Of a stretch of DNA of 64,000 bases, positions 17,656 through 27,435 are shown in pieces (the first letter of the stretch is position 1; each line of letters opens with the position of its first letter). The notes under the pieces were generated by a model. That model ran no database searches. It was not told the DNA's origin and was given only the letters and a program-made list of their open reading frames with translations. Location of the stretch: NCBI GenBank assembly GCA_000696115.1, contig JJOH01000014.1, positions 1-64,000 of the forward strand. The letters are read 5' to 3'. The position numbers and the translations under genes are program-made. The stretch is from Streptomyces olindensis. GTDB lineage: Bacteria > Actinomycetota > Actinomycetes > Streptomycetales > Streptomycetaceae.

Positions 17656-20600
17656 CGGACCCGCACCCGGTCACCGCGACCGACGACTGCGGCTGCGGCG
17701 GCGCCTGCCGCGGCGGCCACGACGAGCGCCTCGCGCCCACCCCGACGCACAACCCGCCCGGCCGCACCGCCCTGGACTACCGCGTCGGCACGTACGGCTC
17801 CTTCCTGGCCGCGCTGCTCGACCGGCTCGCCTCGCCCGCCTACCCGGCCCTGAACGGCCTCACCGTCCGCACCCCGGACGACCCGGCGATCGGCCTGCTC
17901 GACGCCACCGCCGTCCTCGGCGACCTGCTCACCTTCCACTCGGAGCGGATCGCCGACGAGGCCTACCTCCGCACCGCCGACGAACACCGCTCCCTGGTGC
18001 TGCTCGGCCGGCTCGTCGGACACCGCCCGCGGCCCGGCGTCGCGGCCACCACGCACCTGGCGTACACCCTCGAACGCGACCCGCGCGCCGAGGCCCAGAA
18101 CGTGCTGATCCCGCGCGGCGCGCGCAGCCACAGCGTGCCCGCCTCCGCCGACGAGGAGTCGCTGACCTTCGAGACGAGCCGGGACCTGACGGCCCGCTGG
18201 GACTTCAACGAGCTGAAGGTCCGCCGCCGCCGTCCCTCGCTCCTCACCCCGCGGGACCTGGAGAAGCGCTCGGAGCTGTTCGTCGCGGGCACGGCGCACT
18301 CGCTCCAGACCGGCGACCAGCTGCTCTTCGTCTTCGGCGAACAGGCCGGTGGTGAGCGCAAGCTGCTGCCGGTCGCGAAGGTCCGCGTCGACCGGGACGA
18401 CGACGTCACGGCGATCTCCCTGCCGAAGTCGGCGCCGCCGAGCCTGAAGGAACTTGTGGATGAGGTGCGGCGTTGGACGGCTCCGCCCGTGCAGCCGGGG
18501 GAGCCCGGTGAGGAGCCTCCCACGCCGGAGGTTCCGAACCCGCGCCCGGTCAGCCGGCTGATCGAGGACTTCGAGGACCAGGTGCTGGAGCCTTTGCGCG
18601 CCGATCTGGACGGCGTGAAGACGCCGGAGCGGCTCGCGGCCCGCCTTGCCGAGCCCGTCGCCCGTCTTGGTGAGGCTCACGTGCTGGCCGAGCCGTATGA
18701 GGACGTGGCGAAGTGGTTCGAGCAGTTGGAAGCGGTGCTCACCGAACTCGCCGAGCGGGCGCTGGATTTGGCGCCCGCCCAGACGGATGAGGGGGGTGCG
18801 TCGATGGGTGGTCGGCCGTCCGCGGCGGCGTCGGGGCTGGTCGCGCCCACGCGGCGGAGCCGCACATCGATACGGCCCGCGCCCCTTGAGGGTGACTCGC
18901 GCACCGCCGCTCTGGAAGCCCTGGGCGCCATACTCCCCGCCCTGCGCGCCACCGCCCACACGCAGAAAAACGCGACCGGCCACCCACTCCCCGGCACCGA
19001 CACCGCCCGCCTCCTCTCCGCCCTCGACCCCACCCTGGGCAGCCTCTACCCGGCCTGGCGCACAGCCGCAGCCCCCGGCAGCCCACGGCTGCTGCGCGAG
19101 CTGCTCGCCCTGCGCGTCACCGCGGCCCCCTTCGGCGCCACGGCCCCGCTGAAGCCGGTCCAGGACGACCGCGGCCGGGTCGTCCGCACCGCCGACTGGC
19201 CGCTGACCGGCGCGGTGCTGGCCACCCTGCGGGTCGTGTACGACACGGCGGGCAAGGTGCCGGTCCGGGCCGAACTCCAGTACGTGGAGGGCAGCAGCTC
19301 CGACCAGCGCGCCGAGAACCTGCCCGTCGCCCAGCCGGTCACCTTCACCCTCGGCCCCGGCCAGGTCGAACTGTCCGCGCGCTCCGGCCAGGACCGCGAC
19401 CTGAGCTGGCTCAACCGGCGGCCCGCCGACTCCCAGGAGCCCGGCGTCACCGCCCGCCTCCACTCCGGCCTGCCCGAGCGCACCCTGTTCGTGTCGCGCC
19501 CCGACGACGAGGGCCTGGTCCACGTCGGCGTCCACAACGGCACCTCCGAGCAGCTCACGCTCCGGCCCGGGGCGAGCGAGCAGTTCACGCACGGCGAGTA
19601 CGAAGTCGGCCTCAAGTACACCCTGGGCAGCGCCGAGCCCAACGTCGAGGTCGTCATCGCCACCAAGCCGGAGCCCGTCAACCGCCGCACGCTCCAGCTG
19701 GACACCGTGCACGAGGGCATCACCGTCGGCAGCTGGGTGGCGATCCAGCGGCCCGCCAAGGGCGCCGACCAGGGCATCCCCGGCGATCCGAAGCTGGCCT
19801 TCGTCACCACCCAGGTGGTGGCCGCGCGCACGGCCGCGTACACCAACTACGGCATCACCGGACGCGGCACCGAACTCACCCTCGCCGACCCCTGGCTGGA
19901 CGAGTTCGACGTCCTGCTGTCCCACATCCGCGACACCACCGTGCACGCGGCGGGCGAACCGCTGAGCCCGGCCGACGAGCCGCTCGGCGAGGACGTGCAC
20001 GGCAACGAGATCGAACTCGCCGAGCTGTACGAGGGACTGCGGCCCGGCCGCACGCTCATCGTGACCGGCGAGCGCAGCGACCTCCCGGGCACGGCCGGCG
20101 TCCGGGCCACCGAGGTCGTCACGATCGCCTCCGCGGAGCCGGCCGCCGACCCGCGGCTGCCCGGCGACCCCGTGCACACCCGGCTCGTCCTCACCGCGGA
20201 CCTGGCCCACCGCTACCGCCGCGAGACGGTGCGGATCCTCGGCAACGTCGTCGAGGCCACCCACGGCGAGAGCCGCGAGGAGGCCATCGGCAGCGGCGAC
20301 TCGGACCGCGTCAACCAGACCTTCGCGCTCTGGCAGTCCCCGCTGACCTGGCTCGCCGACGACAACCCCCTCGGCGCCACGCCCGTGCTGGAGATCCGGG
20401 TCGACGGCGTGCTGTGGCACGAGGTCGACAGCCTCGCGGGACGCGGCCCCAGCGAGCGCGTCTACATCACCGGCGCCACCGCCGACGGCCGTACGACGGT
20501 GACCTTCGGCGACGGGGTGCACGGCGCCCGCCTGCCCTCCGGGCACGAGAACATCCGCGCCCGCTACCGCTTCGGCACCGGCAAGGCCGCCAACGTGCCC

Positions 20601-21500
20601 GCCGACCGGGTCACCCAGCCCCTCACCCGGCCGCTCGGCGTCACCGCCGTCACCAACCCGCGCCCCGCGACCGGCGGCGCGGACGCCGACGGCCCGGGCC
20701 TGACCCGCCGCACGATCCCCCTGGCCGTGTCGGCCCTGGACCGGCTGGTCTCCGCCTCCGACTACGAGGACTTCGCCCGCTCCCGCGCCGGCATCGGCCG
20801 GGCCGCCGCACGCGAACTCTTCGACGGACGCAGGCGGGTGCTGCACGTGACGGTCGCCGGCACGGACGACGTGCCGATCACCCCCGACTCCGACACCCTG
20901 CGCGCCCTGCGCGGAGCCCTCACCGAGTACGGCGACGCGAACCTCCCGGTCCGCGTGGACGGCCGCGAGCTGGTCCTGCTGCTGCTCGCCGCCCGGGTCA
21001 AGGTCGCCCCCGACCACGCCTGGCAGAACGTCGAGCCGCGCCTGCGCCGCGCCCTGCTGCGCCGACTCGGCTTCGAGGGCCGCGAACTGGGCCGGCCCGC
21101 CCGCCTCTCCGAGGTCCTGGCCACCGCCCACACCGTGCCCGGCGTCGACTACGTGGACGTCGACGTCTTCACCGGCGTGCCCGCCTCCGCCACCCCGGAG
21201 GAGCTCACCGAGCTGCTCACCCGGCCCGGCCCGCCCAGGGCGTCCGTCCCCGCGCACCCGGCGACGTACGACGAGAGGACCCACACGGTCCGCGCCGAGA
21301 ACGGCGAGACCCTGTCGGAGATCTGCACCCGGTACGCCATCCCGCTCGCCGAACTCCTGCGCCTCAACCCCGACATCACCGATACCCGGCGCCTGCCCGC
21401 GGGCCGTTCGGTGTACGTCTTCCGCGGCATCCGCCCGGCCCAGCTCGCCCTGCTGTCGCCCCGGGCCGCGGACTCCCTGATTCTGACGGAGGTCAAGTGA
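17652..21500 (+). CDS. Second baseplate J-like protein with C-terminal LysM (Pvc12/Afp12-type)
   Basis: A 1282-residue protein whose ATG at 17652 follows a strong GGAGG (17641-17645) and overlaps the previous stop. The N terminus has a Cys cluster (C13, C15, C19, with H23) and then the family opening LDYRVGTYGSFLAALLDRL and LGDLLTFHSERIADEAYLRT. Late features are VTFGDGVHGARLPSG, RFGTGKAANVPADRV and SASDYEDFARSRAGIGRA. Residues about 1210-1258 form a LysM-like motif (NGETLSEICTRYAIPLAELL, then a closing YVFRGI). A variable Pro/Glu-rich insertion sits near residues 275-425. The wedge role is as for its neighbour; the LysM probably mediates contact within the baseplate. Confidence 0.9.
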   Translation: MTDPHPVTATDDCGCGGACRGGHDERLAPTPTHNPPGRTALDYRVGTYGSFLAALLDRLASPAYPALNGLTVRTPDDPAIGLLDATAVLGDLLTFHSERIADEAYLRTADEHRSLVLLGRLVGHRPRPGVAATTHLAYTLERDPRAEAQNVLIPRGARSHSVPASADEESLTFETSRDLTARWDFNELKVRRRRPSLLTPRDLEKRSELFVAGTAHSLQTGDQLLFVFGEQAGGERKLLPVAKVRVDRDDDVTAISLPKSAPPSLKELVDEVRRWTAPPVQPGEPGEEPPTPEVPNPRPVSRLIEDFEDQVLEPLRADLDGVKTPERLAARLAEPVARLGEAHVLAEPYEDVAKWFEQLEAVLTELAERALDLAPAQTDEGGASMGGRPSAAASGLVAPTRRSRTSIRPAPLEGDSRTAALEALGAILPALRATAHTQKNATGHPLPGTDTARLLSALDPTLGSLYPAWRTAAAPGSPRLLRELLALRVTAAPFGATAPLKPVQDDRGRVVRTADWPLTGAVLATLRVVYDTAGKVPVRAELQYVEGSSSDQRAENLPVAQPVTFTLGPGQVELSARSGQDRDLSWLNRRPADSQEPGVTARLHSGLPERTLFVSRPDDEGLVHVGVHNGTSEQLTLRPGASEQFTHGEYEVGLKYTLGSAEPNVEVVIATKPEPVNRRTLQLDTVHEGITVGSWVAIQRPAKGADQGIPGDPKLAFVTTQVVAARTAAYTNYGITGRGTELTLADPWLDEFDVLLSHIRDTTVHAAGEPLSPADEPLGEDVHGNEIELAELYEGLRPGRTLIVTGERSDLPGTAGVRATEVVTIASAEPAADPRLPGDPVHTRLVLTADLAHRYRRETVRILGNVVEATHGESREEAIGSGDSDRVNQTFALWQSPLTWLADDNPLGATPVLEIRVDGVLWHEVDSLAGRGPSERVYITGATADGRTTVTFGDGVHGARLPSGHENIRARYRFGTGKAANVPADRVTQPLTRPLGVTAVTNPRPATGGADADGPGLTRRTIPLAVSALDRLVSASDYEDFARSRAGIGRAAARELFDGRRRVLHVTVAGTDDVPITPDSDTLRALRGALTEYGDANLPVRVDGRELVLLLLAARVKVAPDHAWQNVEPRLRRALLRRLGFEGRELGRPARLSEVLATAHTVPGVDYVDVDVFTGVPASATPEELTELLTRPGPPRASVPAHPATYDERTHTVRAENGETLSEICTRYAIPLAELLRLNPDITDTRRLPAGRSVYVFRGIRPAQLALLSPRAADSLILTEVK

Positions 21501-23647
21501 TGTCCCCGGACACCCAGTTGGAAACGCCGGCCCCGGTGGTGCCCAGGGACCCGGACGGGCTCGCCGCGCTGCTGCCCCGCTGGCACCGGCTGCGCGACGC
21601 CGAGGAGGGCGAGCCGCTGCGCGCCCTGCTCGCCGTGATCGCCGAGCAGCTCGACCGCGTCCGCGACGGCGTCGAGCAGGGCTACGAGGACCTGTTCGTG
21701 GAAACGGCCGCCCCCTGGGTGCTGCCGTACCTCGGCGATCTGGTCGGCTACCGCACCCTGCCCGGCTACGAGCGCGTCCTCACCACCGGCCTGCACGACG
21801 GCGGCCGGGCCGCGCTCGCCGAGGCCGTCGCCCCGCGCCGGGACGTGGCCGCCACCGTCGCCCACCGCCGCCGCAAGGGCACCCTGCACCTGCTGGAGGA
21901 ACTCTCCGAGCAGGTCGCCGACTGGCCCGCCCGGGCCGTCGAACTGTCCCGGCAGGTGGCGCACACCCAGCCGGTGAAGCTGTACGGCACCGGCAGCCGG
22001 CGCGGTGAGCGGGGCCGTCTCGTCGACCTGCGGGACGGGGCCGAACTCGCGCTCGGCGGCGGGCCGTTCGCGGGCACGGCCCGCACGGTCGACGTCCGCA
22101 GGGCCGACTCCGTCAGACGGCAGGGCGGCTGGAGCCCGGCGGGCGTCGCCCTGTTCGTGTGGCGGCTGAAGGCGTACCCGCTGACCCGCACCCCGGCCTA
22201 CTGCATCGACCGGGCCCGCAACCTCTACACCTTCTCGATCCTCGGCAACGACACCCCGCTGGTCACCAAGCCGTTCCCGGAACCCTCGCCGACGCACATC
22301 GCCACCGTCGACAACGTCCCGGCGTTCGTCACCCGCCGCCTCCTGCACGACCGGCTGCTCGACTACTACGGCCCCGGCAAGAGCTTCGTCATCCGCCGCG
22401 ACGGTGAGGACAAGCCCGTACCGCCCTCGGACATCGTCGTCGCCGACCTGTCCGACTGGCGCTACCGGCCGAGGCGCGGCCAGGTGGCCGTCGACCCGGA
22501 GCTGGGCCGGATCGCGTTCGGTTCGCGCTCCGCGCCCCGGCAGGGCGTGTGGGTCGACTACCACTACGCCTCCCCGGCCGACCTGGGCGGCGGCGAGTAC
22601 GGGCGGAACCGGGAGCCGCGGCCGGACGCCGAGGTGTACCGGGTCGGACCCGGGCAGCCGTACCGGCAGATCATGGACGCCTACCGGGCCTGGCAGCACG
22701 ACCGCCGGGCCGACCGGACCGGGCCCGCCGGCATCATCGAGATCACGCACAGCGGCGCCTACCAGGAGCAGCTGGACTTCGACCTCGACCCCGGCGACCG
22801 GCTCGAACTGCGCGCGGCGGAGGGCACCCGCCCGGTCATCCGCCTCCTCGACTGGTACAGCAACCGCCCCGACGCCCTCAACATCCGCGCGGTGTCCGAG
22901 GAGTGCGCCCCGCACGAGCGGCCCCGGGTCGTGCTCGACGGGCTGCTCGTCGCCGGGCGCGGCATCAACGTCACCGGCGCGATGGGCGCCGTCGTCGTAC
23001 GGCACAGCACCCTCGTGCCCGGCTGGTCGCTGGAGCCCGAGTGCGCACCGCACTCGCCGGAGGAGCCGAGCATCGTCCTGGACCGCACCACCGCGTGCCT
23101 CCAGATCGAGCACAGCGTCCTCGGCACCATCGAGGTCATCGGCGACGAGGTGAGCGAGGACCCCCTCGACATCCACATCCGCGACAGCGTCCTCGACGCC
23201 ACCGCCGACGACCGCGAGGCCCTCTCCGCCCCCGACTGCCGCCACGCCCACGCCGTGCTGCACCTGCACCGCACGACCGTCTTCGGCGAGATCCACACGC
23301 ACGCCGTCGAGATCGCCGAGAACAGCGTCCTCACGGGCCGGCTCCACGTGGCCCGGCGCGGCATCGGCTGCCTGCGCCACTCCTACGTCCCCACCGGATC
23401 GCGCACCCCGCGCCGCCACCGCTGCCCGGACACCAAGCCGCTGTTCGCCTCCCAGCGCTACGGCACACCCTGGTACGGCCTGCTCGCCGACCGCGCCCCC
23501 GAACAGATCCGGCGCGGCGCGGACGACGGAGCCGAACTCGGCGCCTTCCACGACCTGTACCGGCCGCAGCGCGAGGACGGTCTCCGGGCCCGGCTCGCCG
23601 AGTACACGCCCGCGGGCACCGACGCCGGGATCTTCTTCGTGACGTGA
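21500..23647 (+). CDS. eCIS phage-tail protein with N-terminal tail-I-like and C-terminal beta-helix regions
   Basis: A 715-residue protein starting in a TGATG overlap (a GTG one codon earlier is possible). The N terminus (LLPRWHRLRDAEEGEPLRAL, then WVLPYLGDLVGYRTLPGYE) resembles phage tail protein I / Afp12-13-associated proteins that attach fibres to the baseplate. The last 300 residues read as repeated short beta strands (VVLDGLLVAGRGINVTG, IEHSVLGTIEVIGDE, IHIRDSVLDATADD, VEIAENSVLTGRLHVARRG), consistent with a right-handed parallel beta-helix. The protein could link the baseplate to the tail-fibre layer or act as a fibre itself. No separate receptor-binding fibre gene was seen in the window. 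Confidence 0.8.
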   Translation: MSPDTQLETPAPVVPRDPDGLAALLPRWHRLRDAEEGEPLRALLAVIAEQLDRVRDGVEQGYEDLFVETAAPWVLPYLGDLVGYRTLPGYERVLTTGLHDGGRAALAEAVAPRRDVAATVAHRRRKGTLHLLEELSEQVADWPARAVELSRQVAHTQPVKLYGTGSRRGERGRLVDLRDGAELALGGGPFAGTARTVDVRRADSVRRQGGWSPAGVALFVWRLKAYPLTRTPAYCIDRARNLYTFSILGNDTPLVTKPFPEPSPTHIATVDNVPAFVTRRLLHDRLLDYYGPGKSFVIRRDGEDKPVPPSDIVVADLSDWRYRPRRGQVAVDPELGRIAFGSRSAPRQGVWVDYHYASPADLGGGEYGRNREPRPDAEVYRVGPGQPYRQIMDAYRAWQHDRRADRTGPAGIIEITHSGAYQEQLDFDLDPGDRLELRAAEGTRPVIRLLDWYSNRPDALNIRAVSEECAPHERPRVVLDGLLVAGRGINVTGAMGAVVVRHSTLVPGWSLEPECAPHSPEEPSIVLDRTTACLQIEHSVLGTIEVIGDEVSEDPLDIHIRDSVLDATADDREALSAPDCRHAHAVLHLHRTTVFGEIHTHAVEIAENSVLTGRLHVARRGIGCLRHSYVPTGSRTPRRHRCPDTKPLFASQRYGTPWYGLLADRAPEQIRRGADDGAELGAFHDLYRPQREDGLRARLAEYTPAGTDAGIFFVT

Positions 23648-23706
23648 GGCGCGCGCCGCCACCGACCTTGTGAACCCGCATTTCTGAACCAGGGGGGACA
23701 CCCTTC

Positions 23707-25254
23707 ATGCACGCAGACCTCTCCCGCTCCACCTTCCGCCCGGAGCGGCACTACTCCGCGGTCGTCGCCCAGCAGGGCCGCGTCCAGCTCGACGCCGACC
23801 TCAACGAGCAGACCGCGATCCAGCTCCACCAGGCCCGCACCCTCGCCGCCGACCTGATCGGCCCGCACGGCGGCCCGCGCGACGCCGCCGGCTTCCGCAT
23901 CGAGTACGTCGGCGGCAAGCACGAGATCGACACCCTCCTCATCCACGGCGGCCGCTACTACGTCGACGGCATCCTCTGCGACGCCGACCGCCCCGCGCCC
24001 GGCGTGCCCGTCCCCGACGAGGAGAGCGCGGAGTCCGCGCCGGAGCCGCCCGCGCACTGGACCTACTGGGACCAGCCCGACGGCTTCCGCGACCCGGAGA
24101 AGCCCGGCGACCGACTGCCCTCGCCCGCCCAGACGCCGTTCCTCGTCTACCTCGCCGTGTGGGAGCGCTCGGTCACCGCGGCCGAGGACCCGACGCTGCG
24201 CGAGGTCGCCCTCGGCGCGGCCCTGCCCGACACCGCCGCCCGGGTGAAGGTCGTCTGGCAGGTGCTGCCGCTGTCCCTCACCGCGCTGGAGATCGAGGAG
24301 ACCGACCCGTCCAAGGAGGTCGTCCGGGCCGCCTTCACCCGCTGGGCCCAGCGGCAGTCGGCCCCCGCGGCACGGCTCGCCGCCCGCAGCGAGCGGCCCG
24401 ACCACGCCGACGAGGACCCCTGCCTCGTCAAGCCGGACGCCCGCTACCGCGGCCCCGAGAACCAGCTGTACCGGGTGGAGGTGCACGCGGGCGGCGAGGC
24501 GAAGGACGCCACCTTCAAGTGGTCCCGCGAGAACGGCTCCGTCGTCGTCCCCGTCGACGAACTCGACGGCACCTGGGTGCAGTTGGCGTCCCTCGGCCAC
24601 GACGACAAGCTGGACCTGGACGTCGGCGACCACGTCGAGTTCGTCGACACCGCCTACGCCTCCCGCCTGGAGCCCCTGCCGCTGCTGCGCGTCGAGGAAC
24701 TGGACCTGCCCGGCCGCCGCGTCCGCCTGTCCGCCGAACCCGCCCCGGGCGTCGGACGCCTGGCGCACCTCAACCCGTACCTGCGCCGCTGGGACCACAC
24801 CGGCGGCCCCCGGCGCAAGGGCCGCACCACCGCCCTGCGCGGCGGCGCGATCCCCGTCACCGAGGGGGAGTGGCTGCCCCTGGAGGACGGTGTCGAGGTG
24901 TACTTCGCCCAGGGCGGCACCTACCGCACCGGCGACCACTGGATCGTCCCGGCCCGCACCGCCACCGGCGGCGTCGAGTGGCCGCTGGACCGGGCCCGCC
25001 GCCCCCTGCTCCAGGGACCGGCCGGCATCGCCCGGCACTTCGCCCCGCTGGCCCTCATCAAGGGCGAGGGCAGCGCGGTCGACCTGCGCCTGGCCTTCGG
25101 CCCGATGGCGAGCAGCGTGCCCGCCGCCGACGAGGCGGCCCTCGCCGCCGAGGAGCAGGCCCGCCGCGAGGAGCAGGCCGCCGAGGCCGACCCCTCCCAC
25201 GGGAGGTCCCAGACCACCGCGGAGGCGGAAGCCGCCGTGGAAGGAGACAACTGA
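23707..25254 (+). CDS. DUF6519 eCIS protein
   Basis: A 515-residue protein opening with SRSTFRPERHYSAVVAQQGR and VQLDADLNEQTAIQLHQART, the strongly conserved start of DUF6519 proteins found in eCIS and related loci. A central segment (DARYRGPENQLYRVEVHAGG, then ATFKWSRENGSVVVPV) is also typical. The C terminus ends in a Glu/Ala-rich tail (AADEAALAAEEQARREEQAA). Its role is not well defined; it is usually listed as a structural or baseplate-peripheral component. A 59-base gap precedes it and the ATG is preceded by an AGGGGGGAC site. The stop overlaps the amidase start. Confidence 0.83.
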   Translation: MHADLSRSTFRPERHYSAVVAQQGRVQLDADLNEQTAIQLHQARTLAADLIGPHGGPRDAAGFRIEYVGGKHEIDTLLIHGGRYYVDGILCDADRPAPGVPVPDEESAESAPEPPAHWTYWDQPDGFRDPEKPGDRLPSPAQTPFLVYLAVWERSVTAAEDPTLREVALGAALPDTAARVKVVWQVLPLSLTALEIEETDPSKEVVRAAFTRWAQRQSAPAARLAARSERPDHADEDPCLVKPDARYRGPENQLYRVEVHAGGEAKDATFKWSRENGSVVVPVDELDGTWVQLASLGHDDKLDLDVGDHVEFVDTAYASRLEPLPLLRVEELDLPGRRVRLSAEPAPGVGRLAHLNPYLRRWDHTGGPRRKGRTTALRGGAIPVTEGEWLPLEDGVEVYFAQGGTYRTGDHWIVPARTATGGVEWPLDRARRPLLQGPAGIARHFAPLALIKGEGSAVDLRLAFGPMASSVPAADEAALAAEEQARREEQAAEADPSHGRSQTTAEAEAAVEGDN

Positions 25255-26144
25255 TGGCCAAGCCGCTGAGCGCGTCCAAGCTGGTGGAGATCCTCCGGGC
25301 CGAGGGCCTGACCGTCCACGAGGTCCGCAGCTGGCGCACCCACAACCGCAACAGCAAGGGCCCCTGGGGCCCGGTGAACGGCGTGATGATCCACCACACC
25401 GTCACCTCCGGCACCGCCGCCTCCGTCGACATCTGCTACGACGGCTACTCCAGCCTCCCCGGCCCGCTCTGCCACGGCGTCATCGACAAGAAGGGCCACG
25501 TCCACCTGGTCGGCAACGGCCGGGCCAACCACGCCGGCCTCGGCGACGGCGACGTCCTGCGCGCCGTGATCAACGAGTCGAGGCTGCCGGCCGACAACGA
25601 GGCCGACACCGACGGCAACCGGCACTTCTACGGCTTCGAGTGCATCAACCTCGGCAACGGCAAGGACCCCTGGCCCGAGGCGCAGAAGGAGGCCATCGAG
25701 AAGGTCGCCGCGGCGATCTGCCGCCACCACGGCTGGTCCGAGCGGTCCGTCATCGGCCACAAGGAGTGGCAGCCGGGCAAGGTCGACCCGCGCGGCTTCA
25801 CCATGGACGGCATGCGCTCCCGCATACGCGACCGGCTCAAGGGCGCCGGGGGAGGCGGCAAGCCGGCCCCGGACCCGAAGCCGGCGCCCAGGCCGTCCTA
25901 CGAGCCGTTCCCGGGCGCCGCGTTCTTCCACGTCGGGCAGCGCTCCCCGATCATCACGGCGATGGGGCGCCGCCTGGTCGCCGAGGGGTGCAGCCGCTAC
26001 GAGGAGGGGCCGAGCCCCGACTGGAGCGAGGCCGACCGCCGGTCCTACGCGCTGTGGCAGCAGAAGCAGGGCTTCTCCGGAAAGGACGCCGACGGCATCC
26101 CGGGCAAGCTCACCTGGGACCGGCTGAAGGTGCCCAAGTCGTAG
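25254..26144 (+). CDS. Peptidoglycan amidase (endolysin-like) with C-terminal binding domain, end of eCIS operon
   Basis: A 296-residue protein with no signal peptide. Residues 20-195 form an amidase_2/PGRP-like N-acetylmuramoyl-L-alanine amidase domain: GVMIHHTVTSG (His47, His48), LCHGVIDKKGHVHLVGNG, FYGFECINLGNGKDPW and VIGHKEWQPGKVDPRG (His169 and Lys170). These match the zinc ligands and catalytic region of phage endolysins. A Pro/Lys linker (about 205-225) leads to a C-terminal module (FFHVGQRSPIITAMGRRL, YALWQQKQGFSGKDADGIPG) like the peptidoglycan-binding end of actinophage lysins. AAGGAG at 25241 precedes the ATG. As last gene of the operon it may open the wall for particle action or for lysis and release of cytoplasmic particles. 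Confidence 0.9.
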   Translation: MAKPLSASKLVEILRAEGLTVHEVRSWRTHNRNSKGPWGPVNGVMIHHTVTSGTAASVDICYDGYSSLPGPLCHGVIDKKGHVHLVGNGRANHAGLGDGDVLRAVINESRLPADNEADTDGNRHFYGFECINLGNGKDPWPEAQKEAIEKVAAAICRHHGWSERSVIGHKEWQPGKVDPRGFTMDGMRSRIRDRLKGAGGGGKPAPDPKPAPRPSYEPFPGAAFFHVGQRSPIITAMGRRLVAEGCSRYEEGPSPDWSEADRRSYALWQQKQGFSGKDADGIPGKLTWDRLKVPKS

Positions 26145-26150
26145 GGGACG

Positions 26151-26180
26151 CGTGCGCCCCTCCCCGGGGAGGGGCGCACG
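26151..26180. terminator. Bidirectional palindromic terminator between eCIS and glucarate operons
   Basis: A perfect 30-base palindrome starting seven bases after the amidase stop and ending five bases before the gudD stop. It has no T-run, as is usual in Streptomyces. It can serve both converging transcripts. Confidence 0.8.
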
Positions 26181-26184
26181 GGTG

Positions 26185-27435
26185 TCACCAGCGGGGGAGC
26201 CGCAGTTCGTAGTCCGGCCGGAACCGCCGCATGTAGCCGGTGTCGTCCCTGCTGCGCATCCCGGAGTCGAGGTACCGTCGGTGCAGTCGCTCCAGCCGGT
26301 CGTGGTCGAGCTCGACGCCCAGCCCCGGCCCGGTGGGCACCTCGACCTCCCCGTCGCGCAGCTCCAGCACGCCCGGCACGATCACGTCGTCGGCCGAGTT
26401 CCACGGGTAGTGCGTGTCGCAGGAGTGGTCGAGGTGGGGGATCGCCGCCGCGACATGGGTCATCGCGGCGAGGCTGATGCCCAGGTGCGAGTTGGAGTGC
26501 ATCGACAGGGCGAGCCCGAACGCCTCGCACACGGCGGCCAGTTCACGGGTCCGGCGCAGTCCGCCCCAGTAGTGGTGGTCGGTGAGCAGGACCTGGATCG
26601 CGTTCTGCTCGACGGCCGGCTTCAGGTGTTCCCAGGCGATGACGCACATGTTGGTCGCGAGCGGCAGGGGAGAGTCCTGGGCGACCTCGGCCATGCCGGG
26701 GATGCCCTTGGTCGGGTCCTCCAGGTACTCCAGCACGCCGTCCAGTTCACGGGCGACGTACTTCGACGTCGCCACCGTCCACGCCACGTTCGGGTCCAGG
26801 CGCAGCGGCTGCCCTGGGAAGGCCTCCGCCAGCGCCCGCATCGCGGCGATCTCCTCGTCGGGCGGGAAGACACCGCCCTTGAGCTTGAACGAGCGGAAGC
26901 CGTACCGCTGTTGCATCAGCCGGGCCTGCTCGACGATCCCGGCCGGGTCGAGCGCCTCGCCCCAGTCGTCGGCGATGGCGGCACGGCCGTCGAGCGCGGG
27001 GTGCTCGGCCCACTTGTAGAAGAGGTACGCGGCGAACGGCACCGAGTCGCGGACCCTGCCGCCCAGCAGGTCGCTCACGGGACGCCCGAGCAGCTTGCCC
27101 TGCGCGTCCAGGCAGGCGACCTCCACGGCCGACGTGGTCCAGCCGCGCTCGTGGGAACTGGGCACGGTCGGCAGCAGGGCCGTGTCGATCGCGGCGCAGA
27201 CGGCGGTGGCGTCGAAGACGTCCATGCCGGCCACCACCTGCGCGGCGGCGTGCAGCCGCTCCAGCCGGGCCGTGCCGCCCGGGGACTCGCCGAGCCCGAC
27301 CGTGCCGTCCTCCAGGACCAGCTGGAGCACGATCCGCAGGGCGAGCGGCTCGTGCACGCCGTTGGAGTTGAGCAGGGGTGGGTCGCCGAACGCGATCGGC
27401 GTGACGATCAGCTCGCGGATGCGCGTCGCGCTCAT
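26185..27435 (-). CDS. gudD: D-glucarate dehydratase
   Basis: A 416-residue enolase-superfamily enzyme that removes water from D-glucarate (or the idarate epimer) to give 5-keto-4-deoxyglucarate. The lid loop NSNGVHEPLALRIVLQL, the catalytic FRSFKLKGG (KxK), the metal site RLDPN, LEDPT and TDHHYWGG, and the His-containing SMHSNSHLGISLAAMTHVAA are all glucarate-dehydratase hallmarks. Length fits the family. It is the last gene of a five-gene operon and overlaps the KDG dehydratase gene by four bases, giving two consecutive catabolic steps. Confidence 0.93.
   Translation of the reverse strand: MSATRIRELIVTPIAFGDPPLLNSNGVHEPLALRIVLQLVLEDGTVGLGESPGGTARLERLHAAAQVVAGMDVFDATAVCAAIDTALLPTVPSSHERGWTTSAVEVACLDAQGKLLGRPVSDLLGGRVRDSVPFAAYLFYKWAEHPALDGRAAIADDWGEALDPAGIVEQARLMQQRYGFRSFKLKGGVFPPDEEIAAMRALAEAFPGQPLRLDPNVAWTVATSKYVARELDGVLEYLEDPTKGIPGMAEVAQDSPLPLATNMCVIAWEHLKPAVEQNAIQVLLTDHHYWGGLRRTRELAAVCEAFGLALSMHSNSHLGISLAAMTHVAAAIPHLDHSCDTHYPWNSADDVIVPGVLELRDGEVEVPTGPGLGVELDHDRLERLHRRYLDSGMRSRDDTGYMRRFRPDYELRLPRW

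Noticed and set aside
17244..21284. 1346-residue minus-strand open frame opposite the baseplate genes
   Set aside because: Gly/Val/Arg-rich low-complexity translation with no domain; the opposite strand encodes conserved baseplate proteins.
1..26144. Whole left region as a prophage
   Set aside because: No integrase, terminase, portal, capsid or replication genes; the AAA+ ATPase, DUF4255, DUF4157 and DUF6519 genes are eCIS markers.
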